Part shown: positions 24,693 through 36,009 of the stretch, piece by piece
Layout of the letters: each line of letters starts with the position of its first letter
Numbering within the stretch: the stretch's first letter is position 1
Source of the DNA: Cordilura impudica
Lineage: Eukaryota; Arthropoda; Insecta; Diptera; Scathophagidae
NCBI GenBank assembly: GCA_963682025.1
Contig: OY821518.1
Coordinates: 17,892,422 to 17,956,421 of the forward strand
Reading direction: 5' to 3'
DNA: 64,000 nucleotides
Notes under the pieces: generated by a model
Database searches by the model: none
What the model was told of the DNA's origin: nothing
What the model saw: only the letters and a program-made list of their open reading frames with translations
Made by a program: the position numbers and the translations under genes

Positions 24693-24693
24693 A

Positions 24694-25307
24694 ACACAAG
24701 GGAACAATGGTTCTGTTGATTAAGAACTGAATATTGTTTTTAAGGTTATTTGGGACGCTGAATCCAAATCTGCCCTTGGTTTTTTTCTACCAGCTCGACT
24801 TTTCGAGATATACCGTTATGTTCAAAATTAAGGCACTTCCGCTACATATATTGGAATAACTTGAAAACGGTTCACCATATTAAATTAAAAAAAAATCCGA
24901 AACTCACAAACAATATTCTCTTAAAGCCGTGCTTACTTTGTTTTTAAATTTTCCAAGTAGTTTTAGAGATATCGTTCAAGTTTTGAAAAAAAAATTAAAA
25001 TTTTTTTAAAAAAAACATTTTTTTTGTTCTTTAAAAATTCCTAAAAAATAAAAATGGGACAAAAATCACAGTTTTGGTCTACAAGCAGTTAGTTAAATAT
25101 ATTTCGAATAAAATGAGCTTTATTTCATTGCAATCGGTGCACAACTTTTGATTTTGTTCACGATTTACTGAATTGATATAAATCGCGATTTCCATACAAA
25201 AATAACATTTTCTAATGTGTAAGTGTTTGTATGTAATAAGTTAGTTTTTTATGATTCTAAGAATTAAAAAAATTAAGTAATAAAAAATGATTATTTCATT
25301 TTTATGG
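24694..25307 (+). repeat. Left terminal inverted repeat (~614 bp)
   Basis: Pairs with 27514-28137 in reverse orientation from the terminal ACACAAGGGAACAA to the inner CATTTTTATGG. The outermost ~70 bp are the least alike because of indels. Confidence 0.82.
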
Positions 25308-25656
25308 TTGCGGTAGCAAACTCATAACGCCTATAAATTTTATTGTCCCTTTATGACACCTAGTCAGTTCACAGTCAATTAAAGAGAAAAAAGAAAAGTC
25401 CACTTGTTTTTATTGATGTGTGGTTTACCGTTGGTAACGGATGATTTTTTAAAGGAATTCCCCTGAACACATGTGTTCATTCATAAGTGACTGTCAATAA
25501 AATTGTGGATATAATTTTTTTTGGTACTTCAGTAAAAAACTACTAAGTATTTATATGGGTTCATTCAACCAATTTTTCTCATTAAACAAGTGTTTACGAA
25601 AGCGAAAAGTATAACGACAAAAAAAATAAATCATTTTACATTGAACATTTAATCAG

Positions 25657-25702
25657 TCAACACAAAAAAGTTCAATTTTGTTCCCGTGTGTTATTTATTG
25701 AA
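25657..25702 (+). repeat. Third copy of the element's end, beside the ORF start
   Basis: GTCAACACAAAAAAGTTCAA and TTTTGTTCCCGTGTGTTATT here match, in direct orientation, the right end of the element at 28100-28145. It sits about 40 bp before the ORF's ATG. Confidence 0.65.
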
Positions 25703-25739
25703 AATTGTGTTACTTTGATATATACTTCAAAATTGTGCA

Positions 25740-27431
25740 ATGGCTACGTCAAGAAACACCTGTAAAATCAATCCCAACTATTTTTGTAACATATGTGGGG
25801 AATACACGTTTATAAAAAATAGAAAAAGTGTGTCAGATTTTATTAAAAAAATTTATTTTGACTACTTCGGATTTACCATGGAAACCCATGACAAGTACTG
25901 GATTCCTAATACTGTATGTAAAAACTGTGTAGAGTATTTAAGGTTATGGGCAAACAAGCAACGGACCCACTTCAAGTATAAAACACCAATGATCTGGCGG
26001 GAACCTTCGAATCATTATGATGATTGTTATTTTTGCGCTGTCAACATAACAGGCATTAATAAAACAAACCGGTCTAAATGGATTTATCCTAACGTGTTGT
26101 CTATTACCCAACCAGTCCTGTACTCTAGTGAGGATTCAGAACCACAAACATCTACATCTACACAAAATTTCCACGACTTGCGACAAAATGTTCCTTCACC
26201 AATTTCTGAATTTGGATCAGATGACTTGCATTTAGATATTTCTTCTGAACGCGAGCAATTTAATCAGGAGGAGCTTAGTGATTTAGTGAGAGACCTTGGA
26301 CTTTCTAAAAAAGCATCTGAAATTCTTGCTTCTCGATTAAAGCAAAAAAATCTGTTAACCCAAGGAACAACAATTTCATACTACCGTAACAGAGAAAAAA
26401 ACTTACTTCCATTCTTTTCCGAAGACGATGAATTTGTTTATTGTTCAGATGTTCCTGGTTTAGTAACAGCGATGGGATTAGAGGAGTATGATCCAAATGA
26501 CTGGCGACTATTTATAGATTCTTCTAAACGCAGCCTAAAATGTGTACTTCTGCATAACGGTAATAAATTGGGTTCGTTGCCCATTGCACATTCAACTAAA
26601 GCTAAAGAAGAATATTCTACAATTGCCTCAGTTATAAATAAAATAAAGTACAACGAACACCGCTGGCTAATTTGTGTGGATCTAAAAATGGTGAATTTTC
26701 TTCTAGGCCAACAAGGTGGCTACACAAAATATCCGTGTTTCATTTGTTTATGGGATAGCAGAGCCAGATCTGAACACTGGAGTAAGAAAGACTGGCCTTC
26801 GAGGGAAGCTATGGTTCCAGGAAACCACAATATAGTTAATCAACCACTTGTGCCCAGGGATCGCATAATACTGCCACTTCTCCATATCAAGCTAGGACTT
26901 ATGAAACAATTTGTCAAAGCTCTCAACAAGGACGGTGATTGTTCTAGATATATCAGTAAAAAGTTCAACAATTTGAGTTCGGAGAAACTGAAAGCTGGCA
27001 TTTTTGATGGCCCTCAAATCAAAAAATTAATCAATGATGAAAATTTTAGTAATTCCATGACAGATATTGAAAGAAATGCTTGGAATGAATTTGTTTGGAT
27101 AGTGCGCAATTTCCTGGGAAACAAAAAGGGTGAGCACTATTCGGACCACGTGGATAACATGTTGTCACATTTCAAGCAGCTTGGTTGTAATATGAGCATT
27201 AAGGTGCACTACCTACACAGTCATTTGGATTGTTTCCCTGAAAATCTTGGAGACTTCAGTGAAGAACAAGGTGAACGTTTCCATCAAGATATCCGCACTA
27301 TAGAGGAGCGGTAGCAGGGTCACTGGGATAAGCATATGATGGCGGACTATTGCTGGAGCATTAAAACAAATCCCTCTAAACAAGGTTATTTAAGAAAATC
27401 TTATAAAAGAAAATTTTTCGATGAGTTGTAA
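25740..27431 (+). CDS. DDE-transposase-like protein, one internal amber
   Basis: ATG at 25740 opens 524 codons to TAG at 27312. The same frame continues for 38 more codons (QGHWDKHMMADYCWSIKTNP onward) to TAA at 27429, so one nonsense change splits a 563-codon gene. The N-terminus has CNIC (16-19) and CKNC (60-63), a zinc-binding pair spaced like a ZAD domain, then CYFC (96-99). Candidate catalytic acids are D260 (RLFIDSSKRS), D314 (ICVDLKM) and E508/E509 (DFSEEQGERFHQD), with CFIC (333-336) between, which suggests an RNase H-like DDE nuclease. From memory, this is a multicopy invertebrate family with a nearly invariant SEEQGERFHQD block; I know no assigned function. Its place between 600-bp inverted repeats supports a transposase role. 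ZAD-like DNA binding is inference. Confidence 0.75.
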
Positions 27432-27513
27432 TTACATTGTAATATTTGTGTATTAAAATTTTTTATTTTTCTTTAAAATTCTCTTTTTGTGTTAAATTAA
27501 AAAGTATAGCTGA

Positions 27514-28137
27514 CCATAAAAATGAAATAATCTTTTTTTATTACTTAATTTTTTTAATTCTTAGAATCATAAAAAACTAACTTATTACATACAAACACTT
27601 ACACATTAGAAAATGTTATTTTTGTATGGAAATCGCGATTTATATCAATTCAGTAAATCGTGAACAAAATCAAAAGTTGTGCACCGATTGCAATGAAATA
27701 AGGCTAATTTTATTCGAAATATATTTAACTAACTGTTTGTAGACCAAAACTGTGATTTTTTTCCCATTTTTATTTTTTAGGAATTTTTAAAGAACAAAAA
27801 AAATGTTTTTTTTTTTTAAATTTTAATTTTTTTTTCAAAACTTGAACGATATCTCTAAAACTACTTGGAAAATTTAAAAACAAAGTAAGCACGGCTTTAA
27901 GAGAATATTGTTTGCGAGTTTCGGCTTTTTTTTTAATTTAATATGGTGAACCGTTTTCAAGTTATTCCAATATATGTAGCGGAAGTGCCTTAATTTTGAA
28001 CATAACGGTATATCTCGAAAACTCGAGCTGATAGAAAAAAACCAAGTGCAGATTTGAAATCAGCGACCTCAAATTAGTAAAAATTTGCTATAAATTTCAA
28101 ATCAACACAAAAAAAGTTCAATTTTGTTCCCTTGTGT
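27514..28137 (-). repeat. Right terminal inverted repeat (~624 bp)
   Basis: Reverse partner of 24694-25307, ending TTTTGTTCCCTTGTGT. Confidence 0.82.
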
Positions 28138-28162
28138 AATTTAATAAGAAAATATTTGATAA

Positions 28163-29972
28163 TTAAAAAAAAATCATGTGAGTCCGATCACAAGGGAGAT
28201 GTGTAAACATATAATAATTAAAGAAAACATCAACATCATATTTTCCAGTGCATAAAAAATAAGTCGATTATGCTGTTTTCTGAAATTCAATTGATGTTTT
28301 CTGAAATGCAATTGATGTTTTCTGAAATTCAAATGATGTTTTCTGAAATACAATTAATGTTTTCAGCAATTCAAATGATGCTTTTTGAAATTCTATTGAC
28401 GTTTTCTGAAATACAATTAATGTTCTCAGCAATTCAAATAATGCTTTTTGAAATTCAATTGATGTTTTCTGAAATTCTAATTATGTTTTCTGAAATTCAA
28501 ATGATGTTTTCCGAAACACAATTGATGTTTTCTGAAATATAATTGATGTTTTCTGAAATTCTATTGATGTTTTCTGAAATTCAATTGATGTTTTCTGAAA
28601 CTCGAATGATGTTTTCTGAAATTATATTGATGTTTTCTGAAATTATATTTATCGTTTCTGAAATACAATTGATGTTTTCTAAAATTATATTGATGTTTTA
28701 TGAAATTCTATTTATGTTTTCTGAAATTCAAATGATGTTTTCTGAAATTATATTGATGGTTTCTGAAATACAATTGATGTTTTCTGAAATTATATTGATA
28801 TTTTCTGAAATTCTATTTATGTTTTCTGAAATACAAATGATGTTTTCTGAAATTATATTGATGGTTACTGAAATGCAATTGATGTTTTCTGAAACTCGAA
28901 TGATGTTTTCTGAAATTATATTAATGTTTTCTGAAATTCTATTTAAGTTTTCTGAAATTCAAATGATGTTTTCTGAAATTATATTGATGGTTTCTGAAAT
29001 ACAATTGATGTTTTCTGAAACTCGAATGATGTTTTCTGAAATTCAATTGATGTTTTCTGAAACTCGAATGATGTTTTCTAAAATTATATTGATGTTTTCT
29101 GAAATTCTATTGATGCTTTCTGAAATTCAATTGATGTTTTCTGAAACTCGAATGATGTTTTCTGAAATTATATTGATGTTTTCTGAAATTTTATTTATGT
29201 TTTCTGAAATTCAAATGATGTTTTCTGAAATTATATTGATGTTTTCTGAAATTCTATTTATGTTTTCTGAAATTCAAATGATGTTTTCTGAAACTATATT
29301 GATGGTTTCTGAAATACAATTGATGTTTTCTGAAATTCTATTGATGCTTTCTGAAATTCAATTGATGTTTTCTGAAACTCGAATGATGTTTTCTGAAATT
29401 ATATTGATGTTTTCTGAAATTTTATTTATGTTTTCTGAAATTCAAATGATGTTTTCTGAAATTCTATTGATGCTTTCTGAAATTCAATTGATGTTTTCTG
29501 AAACTCGAATGATGTTTTCTGAAATTATATTGATGTTTTCTGAAATTTTATTTATGTTTTCTGAAATTCAAATGATATTTTCTGAAATTGTATTGATGGT
29601 TTCTGAAATACAATTGATGTTTTATGAAATTCTATTGATGTTTTCTGAAATTCAATTGATGTTTTCTGAAACTCGAATGATGTTTTCTGAAATTATATTA
29701 TTGTTTTCTGAAATTCTATTTATGTTTTCTGAAATTCAAATGATGTTTTCTGAAAATATATTGATGGTTTCTGAAATATAATTGATGTTTTTTGAAAGAC
29801 AATTGGAAAATGTAATGTTTAGAAAAGAACATATCATAATTTTTTCACCAATACAATCATAAGTCACACAGCGTTATCTGCTTCAGCTCACACCGATATG
29901 AGTTACGTTGTTTTTGTGATTGTATTGTGAAATAGAAATCTACCTGCCTGCGCGTATAGATGTTTACACATC
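28163..29972 (-). mobile_element. Family B MITE expanded by an internal minisatellite
   Basis: The left edge ATCATGTGAGTCCGATCACA and GAGATGTGTAAACAT, and the right edge TTTCACAATACAATCACAAA (in reverse) with AGATGTTTACACATCA, are the two ends of family B in reverse orientation. The normal ~370-bp element is stretched to ~1.8 kb by the 21-bp minisatellite. It lies 26 bp from the long-TIR element. Confidence 0.78.
28269..29786. repeat. 21-bp minisatellite, about 70 units
   Basis: Unit consensus starts TTTTCTGAAATT and ends ATTGATG, repeated head to tail with variants (AACTCGAATGATG, ATATTGATG, TTATTTATG). Blocks of several units recur as higher-order repeats, for example at 29120-29220 and 29365-29465. 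As 21 is divisible by three, one frame stays open for 90 and then 412 codons with a repeated MFSEIQL heptad. I regard this as a by-product, not a gene. Confidence 0.92.
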
Positions 29973-30040
29973 ACATGTTTACCATTTCCAAACACTTCCA
30001 ATAAAGTGTGCCTTCATTTTATCTCCAAACACTTACTTTT

Positions 30041-30063
30041 GCCTAGGCTATTAATATTATAGA
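30041..30063 (-). repeat. Helitron-like family C, 5' end scrap
   Basis: GCCTAGGCTATTAATATTAT followed by AGA is the reversed start of family C. Nothing more of the element is visible. Confidence 0.5.
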
Positions 30064-30309
30064 TTTATTGTATTATTGTATTATTTAAAAAAATTTTGTT
30101 TTATTATGAAAAATAGTAATAATAACTACTAAAAATGTTTATTAATGAAAGTTGTCAACATATAATTGTGTCAATATTACTATATTGAAAAAAGAAAAAA
30201 ACAGAAAAAACATTTCCAAATAGAGTAAAGACGCGGTTTTCTTTAGAACTCAAATAAAACTAAACAAAATACCGAAATATTTTGGTGCAATTCTGGAAAT
30301 CATTGTGGT

Positions 30310-30548
30310 TTGTGAATAAAAACATCTATTAAAGCAGTAAGCGCTATCTACATGTGTATAGCAAGCAACTGCTATGTTTGTCATACTTGATGGTTGCAGT
30401 TGTATGCTATACATTCATGGCGCTTTCTGTTAGTTGATTAATCAGCTAAATAATTGTAGCTTCCATTTCCGTAAATAGTTCCGCTTCCGTAAGGGAAGTT
30501 TGTGATTTTTACCCCCCTGATCGCATAGATGTTTACACATCAAAAAAA
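30310..30548 (-). repeat. Diverged family B-related MITE
   Basis: Ends in ATAGATGTTTACACATCA with ACCCCCCTGATCGC before it, like family B's outer end reversed. Inside, AGCGCTATCTACATGTGTAT and a reversed ATACATTCATGGCGCTTTCT form the inverted core. The middle differs from the other copies. Confidence 0.55.
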
Positions 30549-30665
30549 AAAAAATTATATATTCATTTCATATAATTCATTTCAACAAAAATGTAAACAC
30601 AAAATTCAGTAAAAAGTAAAAATATGAAAAGGGAAGAAACTATAACAAAATAATAATATTGTACT

Positions 30666-30950
30666 TTATTTTAATTGTTTGAAATAAGACCTCAGGAAAC
30701 ATAGCTTATTAAGCGATTTATCTCCCAGCCTTGAACGAATTCTGGTGCAGATTAGGCCAGCTGCTGAAAATGCCCTCTCCGATTCTACACTTGTCGGTTG
30801 AATGCTTAGCAAATAATTGTATACTAAAGTTAAGTATTTGCCTCTCATCCCATTTGTTTCAAAGAAAGGCATTTCTTTTTTAATTGACCGTGTTAAATGA
30901 TTTTTATTTTTGTTGGCTACAAAACACAAATAGTGTTGACAATATAACAA
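30666..30950 (-). pseudogene. hAT transposase dimerisation-domain fragment
   Basis: A 94-codon minus-strand frame contains LSIQPTSVESERAFSAAGLI and RIRSRLGDKSLNKLCFLRSY, the conserved hATC dimerisation motif at the C-terminus of hAT transposases. The catalytic core upstream (above 30950) is not found, so this is a truncated remnant. It may belong with the hAT-like terminus at 24578, since its C-terminus points that way. Confidence 0.8.
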
Positions 30951-31094
30951 AATAAGTAAAAGAAATTAGTGCTATGAAATATTTTATTTTGTTAGAAAAA
31001 AAAAATGCAAAATGAAATGCTATAATTCCATTAATAACCAAATGAGGCTAAATAAGTTTATTTATTTATTTTTACTCACTACTCACTTTAAGTG

Positions 31095-31829
31095 GCCCAG
31101 TTCAGAATATTGCTTCATGCATAACTCTTCTAAATGACGACTTAAACAGAATCTACCTTTGGGCTAATGCTAACGGACTCTGTTTGAATCCACAGAAATT
31201 TAAATGCATTGTTATACGAAAAAAAAGTTTAAATACCACCATTTCTGAAGACATTGCTTTAAATGGCCAGAAAATTGAAATTGTTAATACAGCGAAAAAT
31301 CTAGGGATAACTTTCAATAGCAATTTGATATGGACTGATCATATAAATTCACTGGTTGGTCAAACTTATGCAAAACTTCGAGCTGTCTGGTCCACAGAGT
31401 ATTTCACCCCTTTAAGAATAAGGGCCTTACTTGCCAAGACGTATCTGATTCCTTCCCTGTTGTATGGGTGTTAGCTATTTGGAAGCTGTGATGCAGTTAG
31501 TAATAGGAAATTAAATGTCCTGTTTAATAATGTTATAAGATATTTGTATGGATTGAGAAGATTTGATCATGTTTCCTCTGTTTCCAGTAATCTTTACGGG
31601 GTCTCTCTTGATAATCTGTTGAAAATTCCCACTATTATATTTTTGCATAAAATAATAATCAGACAAACACCCAAATATATATTTGACAAAATCCGTTTTT
31701 TCCAATCGCCAAGAAACCGAAATATTTATGTACATGCCGCTCGTCTTTGGAACAATCTTCCACTAAGTCAACAACAAAACAGCAATGCTAAAAGTTTCAA
31801 AACTTTTTTATTTGACTTTTTTAATTAGT
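31095..31829 (+). pseudogene. LINE reverse transcriptase C-terminal fragment
   Basis: One frame runs from about 31095: LLNDDLNRIYLWANANGLCL, NPQKFKCIV, NLGITFNSNLIWTDHINSLV, ALLAKTYLIPSLLYGC, then a TAG at 31472, and continues RYLYGLRRFDHVSS, PKYIFDKIRFFQSPRNRNIY and AARLWNNLPLSQQ to TAA at 31827. This is the region after the RT catalytic motif in Jockey-like LINEs, including the C-terminal RLWNxLP phrase. The element is 5'-truncated, as most LINE copies are. Confidence 0.8.
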
Positions 31830-32302
31830 CGATTTTTTTTATCAATATTGTTATATTAGTGGATTGTGTGGCGCCTAGGCGCCCGTTTATTTGGACTTTA
31901 ACAAACAAATTTTTTTTTTCATTACAGAATTTTCTTATATTTTATATATTTAAAAAAAAAATTAATTTTAATGTTTTTAAAATTTCTTTAAAAAAAAAAA
32001 ATCGAAAAAGTTTTAAAAAATACAAACCAAAAACTTCGATTTTTAAATGAAGTTTTGCAAAAGGTCCTTTTATGTATATTTTCGCATAAGTTTGCCAGTT
32101 GCCAACCTTTGCTTTATAATTTCTGCTTCTATACATAAGGAGTTTTTAATATTATATGATTTTAAAAAAATATTTTATTTTGAAAGAAATTCGGTAATTT
32201 TAGTCTTATTAAGACAAACAATTAATATGTATCTTTTTAATAATTTAATTTATGTTTTATAACTTTTTAAAATGCATCAAAAAAAATAAACTTATTCAAC
32301 TA
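31830..32302. other. LINE 3' UTR and AT-rich flank
   Basis: Non-coding. It includes a 14-bp perfect palindrome GGCGCCTAGGCGCC at about 31870 and long A/T runs that may mark the retroposon tail. Confidence 0.4.
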
Positions 32303-33088
32303 AAACAAGTAAGAAAATTATAGTCGGTCTAGACCGACTATACGATACCCTATACCATGCGTTTAAAAACCCTATCTCTTAGGCCCAACTAACTGGACAT
32401 AGAAAATAAGCAAAAACCAAATTTGAGTGGGATTTTTATTCATTTTTTTGGTTGCAGATATGAAAATGTTCATATCGGATGCTATATCTATATAGGGACT
32501 AGGTCCAAAAATGGACCGATCCAGATCATGTTTGGTAAAGTCTCTTGTATTTTGCAAAAATATATACAATCAAAATTTGAGAAGAATCAGTGCAATATTT
32601 TTGTTTTTTAATAGATTTAAGTGAAGATCGGGAAGCAGCTCTATATGGGGTCAAAGTGATCATTTTTGGACTACTCATTAATGGATGTAATGAACGTATA
32701 CAAACCCAATTTGAGTAAGATCTATATGACAATTTGGATCTTATGGCAATTTATGTCGATTTCATATGGGTAATTTGTATGGGAGCTAGGTCTGAACATG
32801 AACCGATTCTCACCAGTTTCAACGGCGTTCATCCCATGGCCGATCGAAGCTTATATACCAAATTTCATCAAAATATATTCATATTTGCGACCTGCAGTTT
32901 GATTACAAGGTTTACATGGACACACAGACGGACGGACGGACGGAGGGATGGACATTGTTAAATCAACTCAAAAAGTGATTCTGATTCGATCGGTATAATT
33001 AAAGATGGGTCTAAGTCAAATATCTTTGGTTGTTACAAACAGCAGCACAAAGTCATTATACCCAAACCACATAGTGGTATAGGGTATA
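32303..33088 (-). mobile_element. DINE-like element, full length
   Basis: Reverse copy with AACAAGTAAGAAAATTATAG, the perfect TAGTCGGTCTAGACCGACTA palindrome at its left end, a (GGAC)n tract at 32929-32950 and ATAGTGGTATAGGGTATA at its right end. Confidence 0.88.
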
Positions 33089-34632
33089 AATAATGTATGT
33101 GTGTTTAAGAATTCTACATATTTTTAAAAGATGTTGTATAAATGAATCAGTAGCTTATGTTATCTCATTCTAAAAAAGCTCATAATTGCAGGTATATACG
33201 GTATTCCATTTTAAAAAAATTTTTTGATTAAAACCCAATATTTCAAACCAAATGTGAACGTGCTGAATAACTTAATTGAACTAAATCAAAATTCAACTAT
33301 TTCGTATGAATATTTGTAAGACACTGTTTCTATTTTCAATATTCGAACCTTAACAACTGAATACAATAAATAACCTTAAAAAACTAGACTACCTGGAAAC
33401 ACATTTTCATAACATTGACGGATATAAAGCATTGATAAAGAATATGTTCTTAATGTGTTAGGCATGTGTTTGCCACATGCCTTTACCTAATTAAAATTAT
33501 ATCTATTCTAGGAATTTTCCATTAAAATAACCTATTTAAATGCATTAAATTATATATGAATACAAAATTAACATACTGTGACATTATATTAGTTATTATA
33601 TTCTTCAACAATATCCTAAATTATTATTAAATATATATTTGAATATGCACTATAAGCTATTGAATAATTTGTTGAGATTTGGTTTGTTTGCACCAGTTAC
33701 ATGAAATATAAAAATTTTTTATGAATCTCTTTTTCTCTTTATTTGATTTTCTCTGAGATCAAGGCTTTTTGTTTTAAAAATAAATTTATTAATTAACTGA
33801 TATCTTAGTATTTTTGAATTTCTGGATGCCAGGCCATAAAGTATTGGGGATCACAAAGTACTCTCAACTTCTATTTTATATTAGGCTAATTCCATTGTGG
33901 CAGACATGACATTCAGTGATCTTTTTAGTCCAGTATTATGCAGTAAAAGTTTTTCATTGTTTATAAAAATATACAAGATTATGCAGACGGACTTGGCCAA
34001 CACATTTACCATTAGAAAAAGTGAGTAAGTATTATTGTTATTAATAACTAACTGTGACAGACATGACAACAACCAGATATAATTTTAGAGGATGTTTGTA
34101 AAATACTGGAAAGATTTGAAGTTATTTGTATGACAAATAAGAAACAGTTGGTTGCCGATTTTTTTTATTATTCATTGTTAGTATAGATAATTAAATTAAT
34201 CAACGTCCTGCTTTTGTTTTAGCGAGTGAGTACTAAACTTTTGCTTTAAAGCTACTTCTCATTTTGTAGAGCGTGCTAGAATATTTTTACAAAGCAGATT
34301 ATGAACATTAATACCATGGCGGTTGTAATTATATGCCTTAAAATGCACCACTTTTTATAACCAAATGATGAAATTGGGAGTCTGAAAACTTCTTTAAATT
34401 TGGGATTAAAACATTTAATTTAAGACGATAATACAATCTGAAATATGTGCATTTGGAAAGAAAAGGTGTTTTTTGGTCTCTTCTTGTTTGGACAGAAAAG
34501 ACTTAGATTGATTTTTTAAGAAAAATTAAAGATTCTTGAATCCAACAATTAAGTTTTTAAATTTAAATTGTTCTTTTTTTTTATTGATAAAATATAACAA
34601 TTTTTCAATAACTAGAGTGTCACATTTTACCA
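33089..34632. other. Gene-free AT-rich interval
   Basis: No gene supported. TGTGRCAGACATGACA occurs at about 33896 and 34050, and again at 37436. Confidence 0.4.
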
Positions 34633-34771
34633 CAAAACTCTAGAAAGCAAATGGAGAAATATAGCTAAATTGACAGAAGCAACTACGTCTGGAGTACCAA
34701 CAGCTTACCCCAATCCGCCACCAGGAATAAAGAGAACCAAAAGAAGCATAAGAATTTCATCATATGCGTAA
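34633..34771 (+). other. Unrecognised open stretch before the PLE
   Basis: A frame reads KLESKWRNIAKLTEATTSGV and PTAYPNPPPGIKRTKRSIRI before a stop. The composition looks protein-like, but I do not recognise it and it has no start. It could be another exon or TE fragment. Confidence 0.25.
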
Positions 34772-34812
34772 TTATGTGTAATTTTATATATAATTTTTAT
34801 ATTATTATTATT

Positions 34813-35649
34813 AGAACCGGACAAACCCTTAAGGTAAATTGGCATCAGAAAACTATAGCTTCGGGAAGATTAATTAATTTCTTTTCGAAACATCCTCGGA
34901 GGATTATAATAAATACGGCAACAAATTTTATAAAAAGGGTTTTGGACATAAGTGATGAAGAATTTTATAAAGAGAACATTATTATTATCGAAGAAACATT
35001 GCGCAAAAACGAATTTCCCAAGAAAACTATTCGAGATCTAATCGAACACGTAAAAACTAAGAATAGGATTGTCAGAAAACCAAAACCAACAAAAATATAT
35101 AAATCGACAACATATATACCGGGGTTGTCTGAGAGAATAAAGAATACCAACATTTACAATCGCGATAAATATGAGTTAGCATTTAAAACAAGCAATACAA
35201 TTGGAAAATTATTTAGCAAAACCAAAACAAAAGTAGATAAAGATGATAAATATAATCTCTTATATATGAAATTAGTTGTGACGGCAATGAAAAAGAAATA
35301 TGCAACAATGTTTATATTGATACAACAAAAACCAAACTAAAAACTAGATTATCCTCACATCGATCGGATTTAAAAGCTATTAACAGACCAATAGAGCAAA
35401 AAAACCGCACTCGCTGCCCATTGTTCAATAAACAAACATAAACCAAACTTTGATTCTACAAAAATTTTACAAGAGGAAAATAATTATAAGAAAAGATTTA
35501 TGTTGGAAATGCTTCATATAATGAATGTTCCCAATGGCAAAGCTCTTAATTATAAGAGAGATACGGAAATCGTCGCTAAGATCTACAGACATACGGTTGA
35601 CAAACACAAACGTTTAAAACAAAAGTTAGTTGACAATTACACTGTGTAA
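34813..35649 (+). pseudogene. Penelope-like element: RT thumb plus GIY-YIG endonuclease
   Basis: The first frame reads LKVNWHQKTIASGRLINFFS, KHPRRIIINTATNFIKRVLD and FPKKTIRDLIEHV, the post-catalytic region of Penelope-like RTs. After a shift near 35270 it continues CNNVYIDTTKTKLKTRLSSH, the GIY-YIG core with the usual glycine replaced by D. After another shift it reads NKHKPNFDSTKILQEENNYK and KRFMLEMLHI, ending VDNYTV at a TAA (35647). In intact elements RT and endonuclease make one protein that nicks DNA and copies RNA. RT catalytic motifs are missing here. Confidence 0.8.
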
Positions 35650-35788
35650 AAGAAGGTTACAACTCAAACAAATCAAAAATTTGTTTTTAAAGTAAATATA
35701 ATTTTTAAATGATTTTTGTTGTTTTTTGTTAATGATCAATTCAAAATTATTTGTGTTTTTATTTTTATTTTTATTGTTATTTATCAGA

Positions 35789-35875
35789 TTATCCCTGATG
35801 ATGATCAACAAAGCTCAATTCATCGGCATCTTCTGAACCAATGGAATTAATAAATTCATCATATATATTGGCATC
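35789..35875 (-). other. Possible small acidic terminal exon
   Basis: On the minus strand a pyrimidine-rich tract and AG precede 29 codons reading DANIYDEFINSIGSEDADEL and SFVDHHQG, then TAA, with AATAAA-like words just downstream. It might be the last exon of a gene or of a transposase. No upstream exon was identified, so this is weak. Confidence 0.22.
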
Positions 35876-36009
35876 CTTAAAAAAAAGGATCAGTAAATGT
35901 ATGTTACAACATATAAACGTGCATAATAATAAACAAATGAATTAAATAAAATACAGACGTAAATACTAATGTGAATATAACAATTTATTAAAAAAACATT
36001 TTTTTAAAG

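Larger units (their letters stand above)
24694..28137 (+). mobile_element. Long-TIR DNA element with DDE-like ORF
   Basis: A 3.4-kb element bounded by ACACAAGGGAACAA and its reverse TTGTTCCCTTGTGT. Its inverted repeats are about 614 and 624 bp (24694-25307 and 27514-28137) and nearly identical over most of their length, for example TCGAGATATACCGTTATG, AGTTATTCCAATATATGTAG, AAGCACGGCTTTAAGAGAAT and AAATCGCGATTTATATCAAT. The only long open frame, at 25740, lies between them. No unambiguous target duplication was seen. The superfamily is not assigned. Confidence 0.8.

Noticed and set aside
28270..29781. Open frames of 90 and 412 codons
   Set aside because: They arise from a 21-bp repeat with no stop in one frame. 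Other signs of a gene (start context, non-repeat domain) are absent, and the array lies within a MITE.
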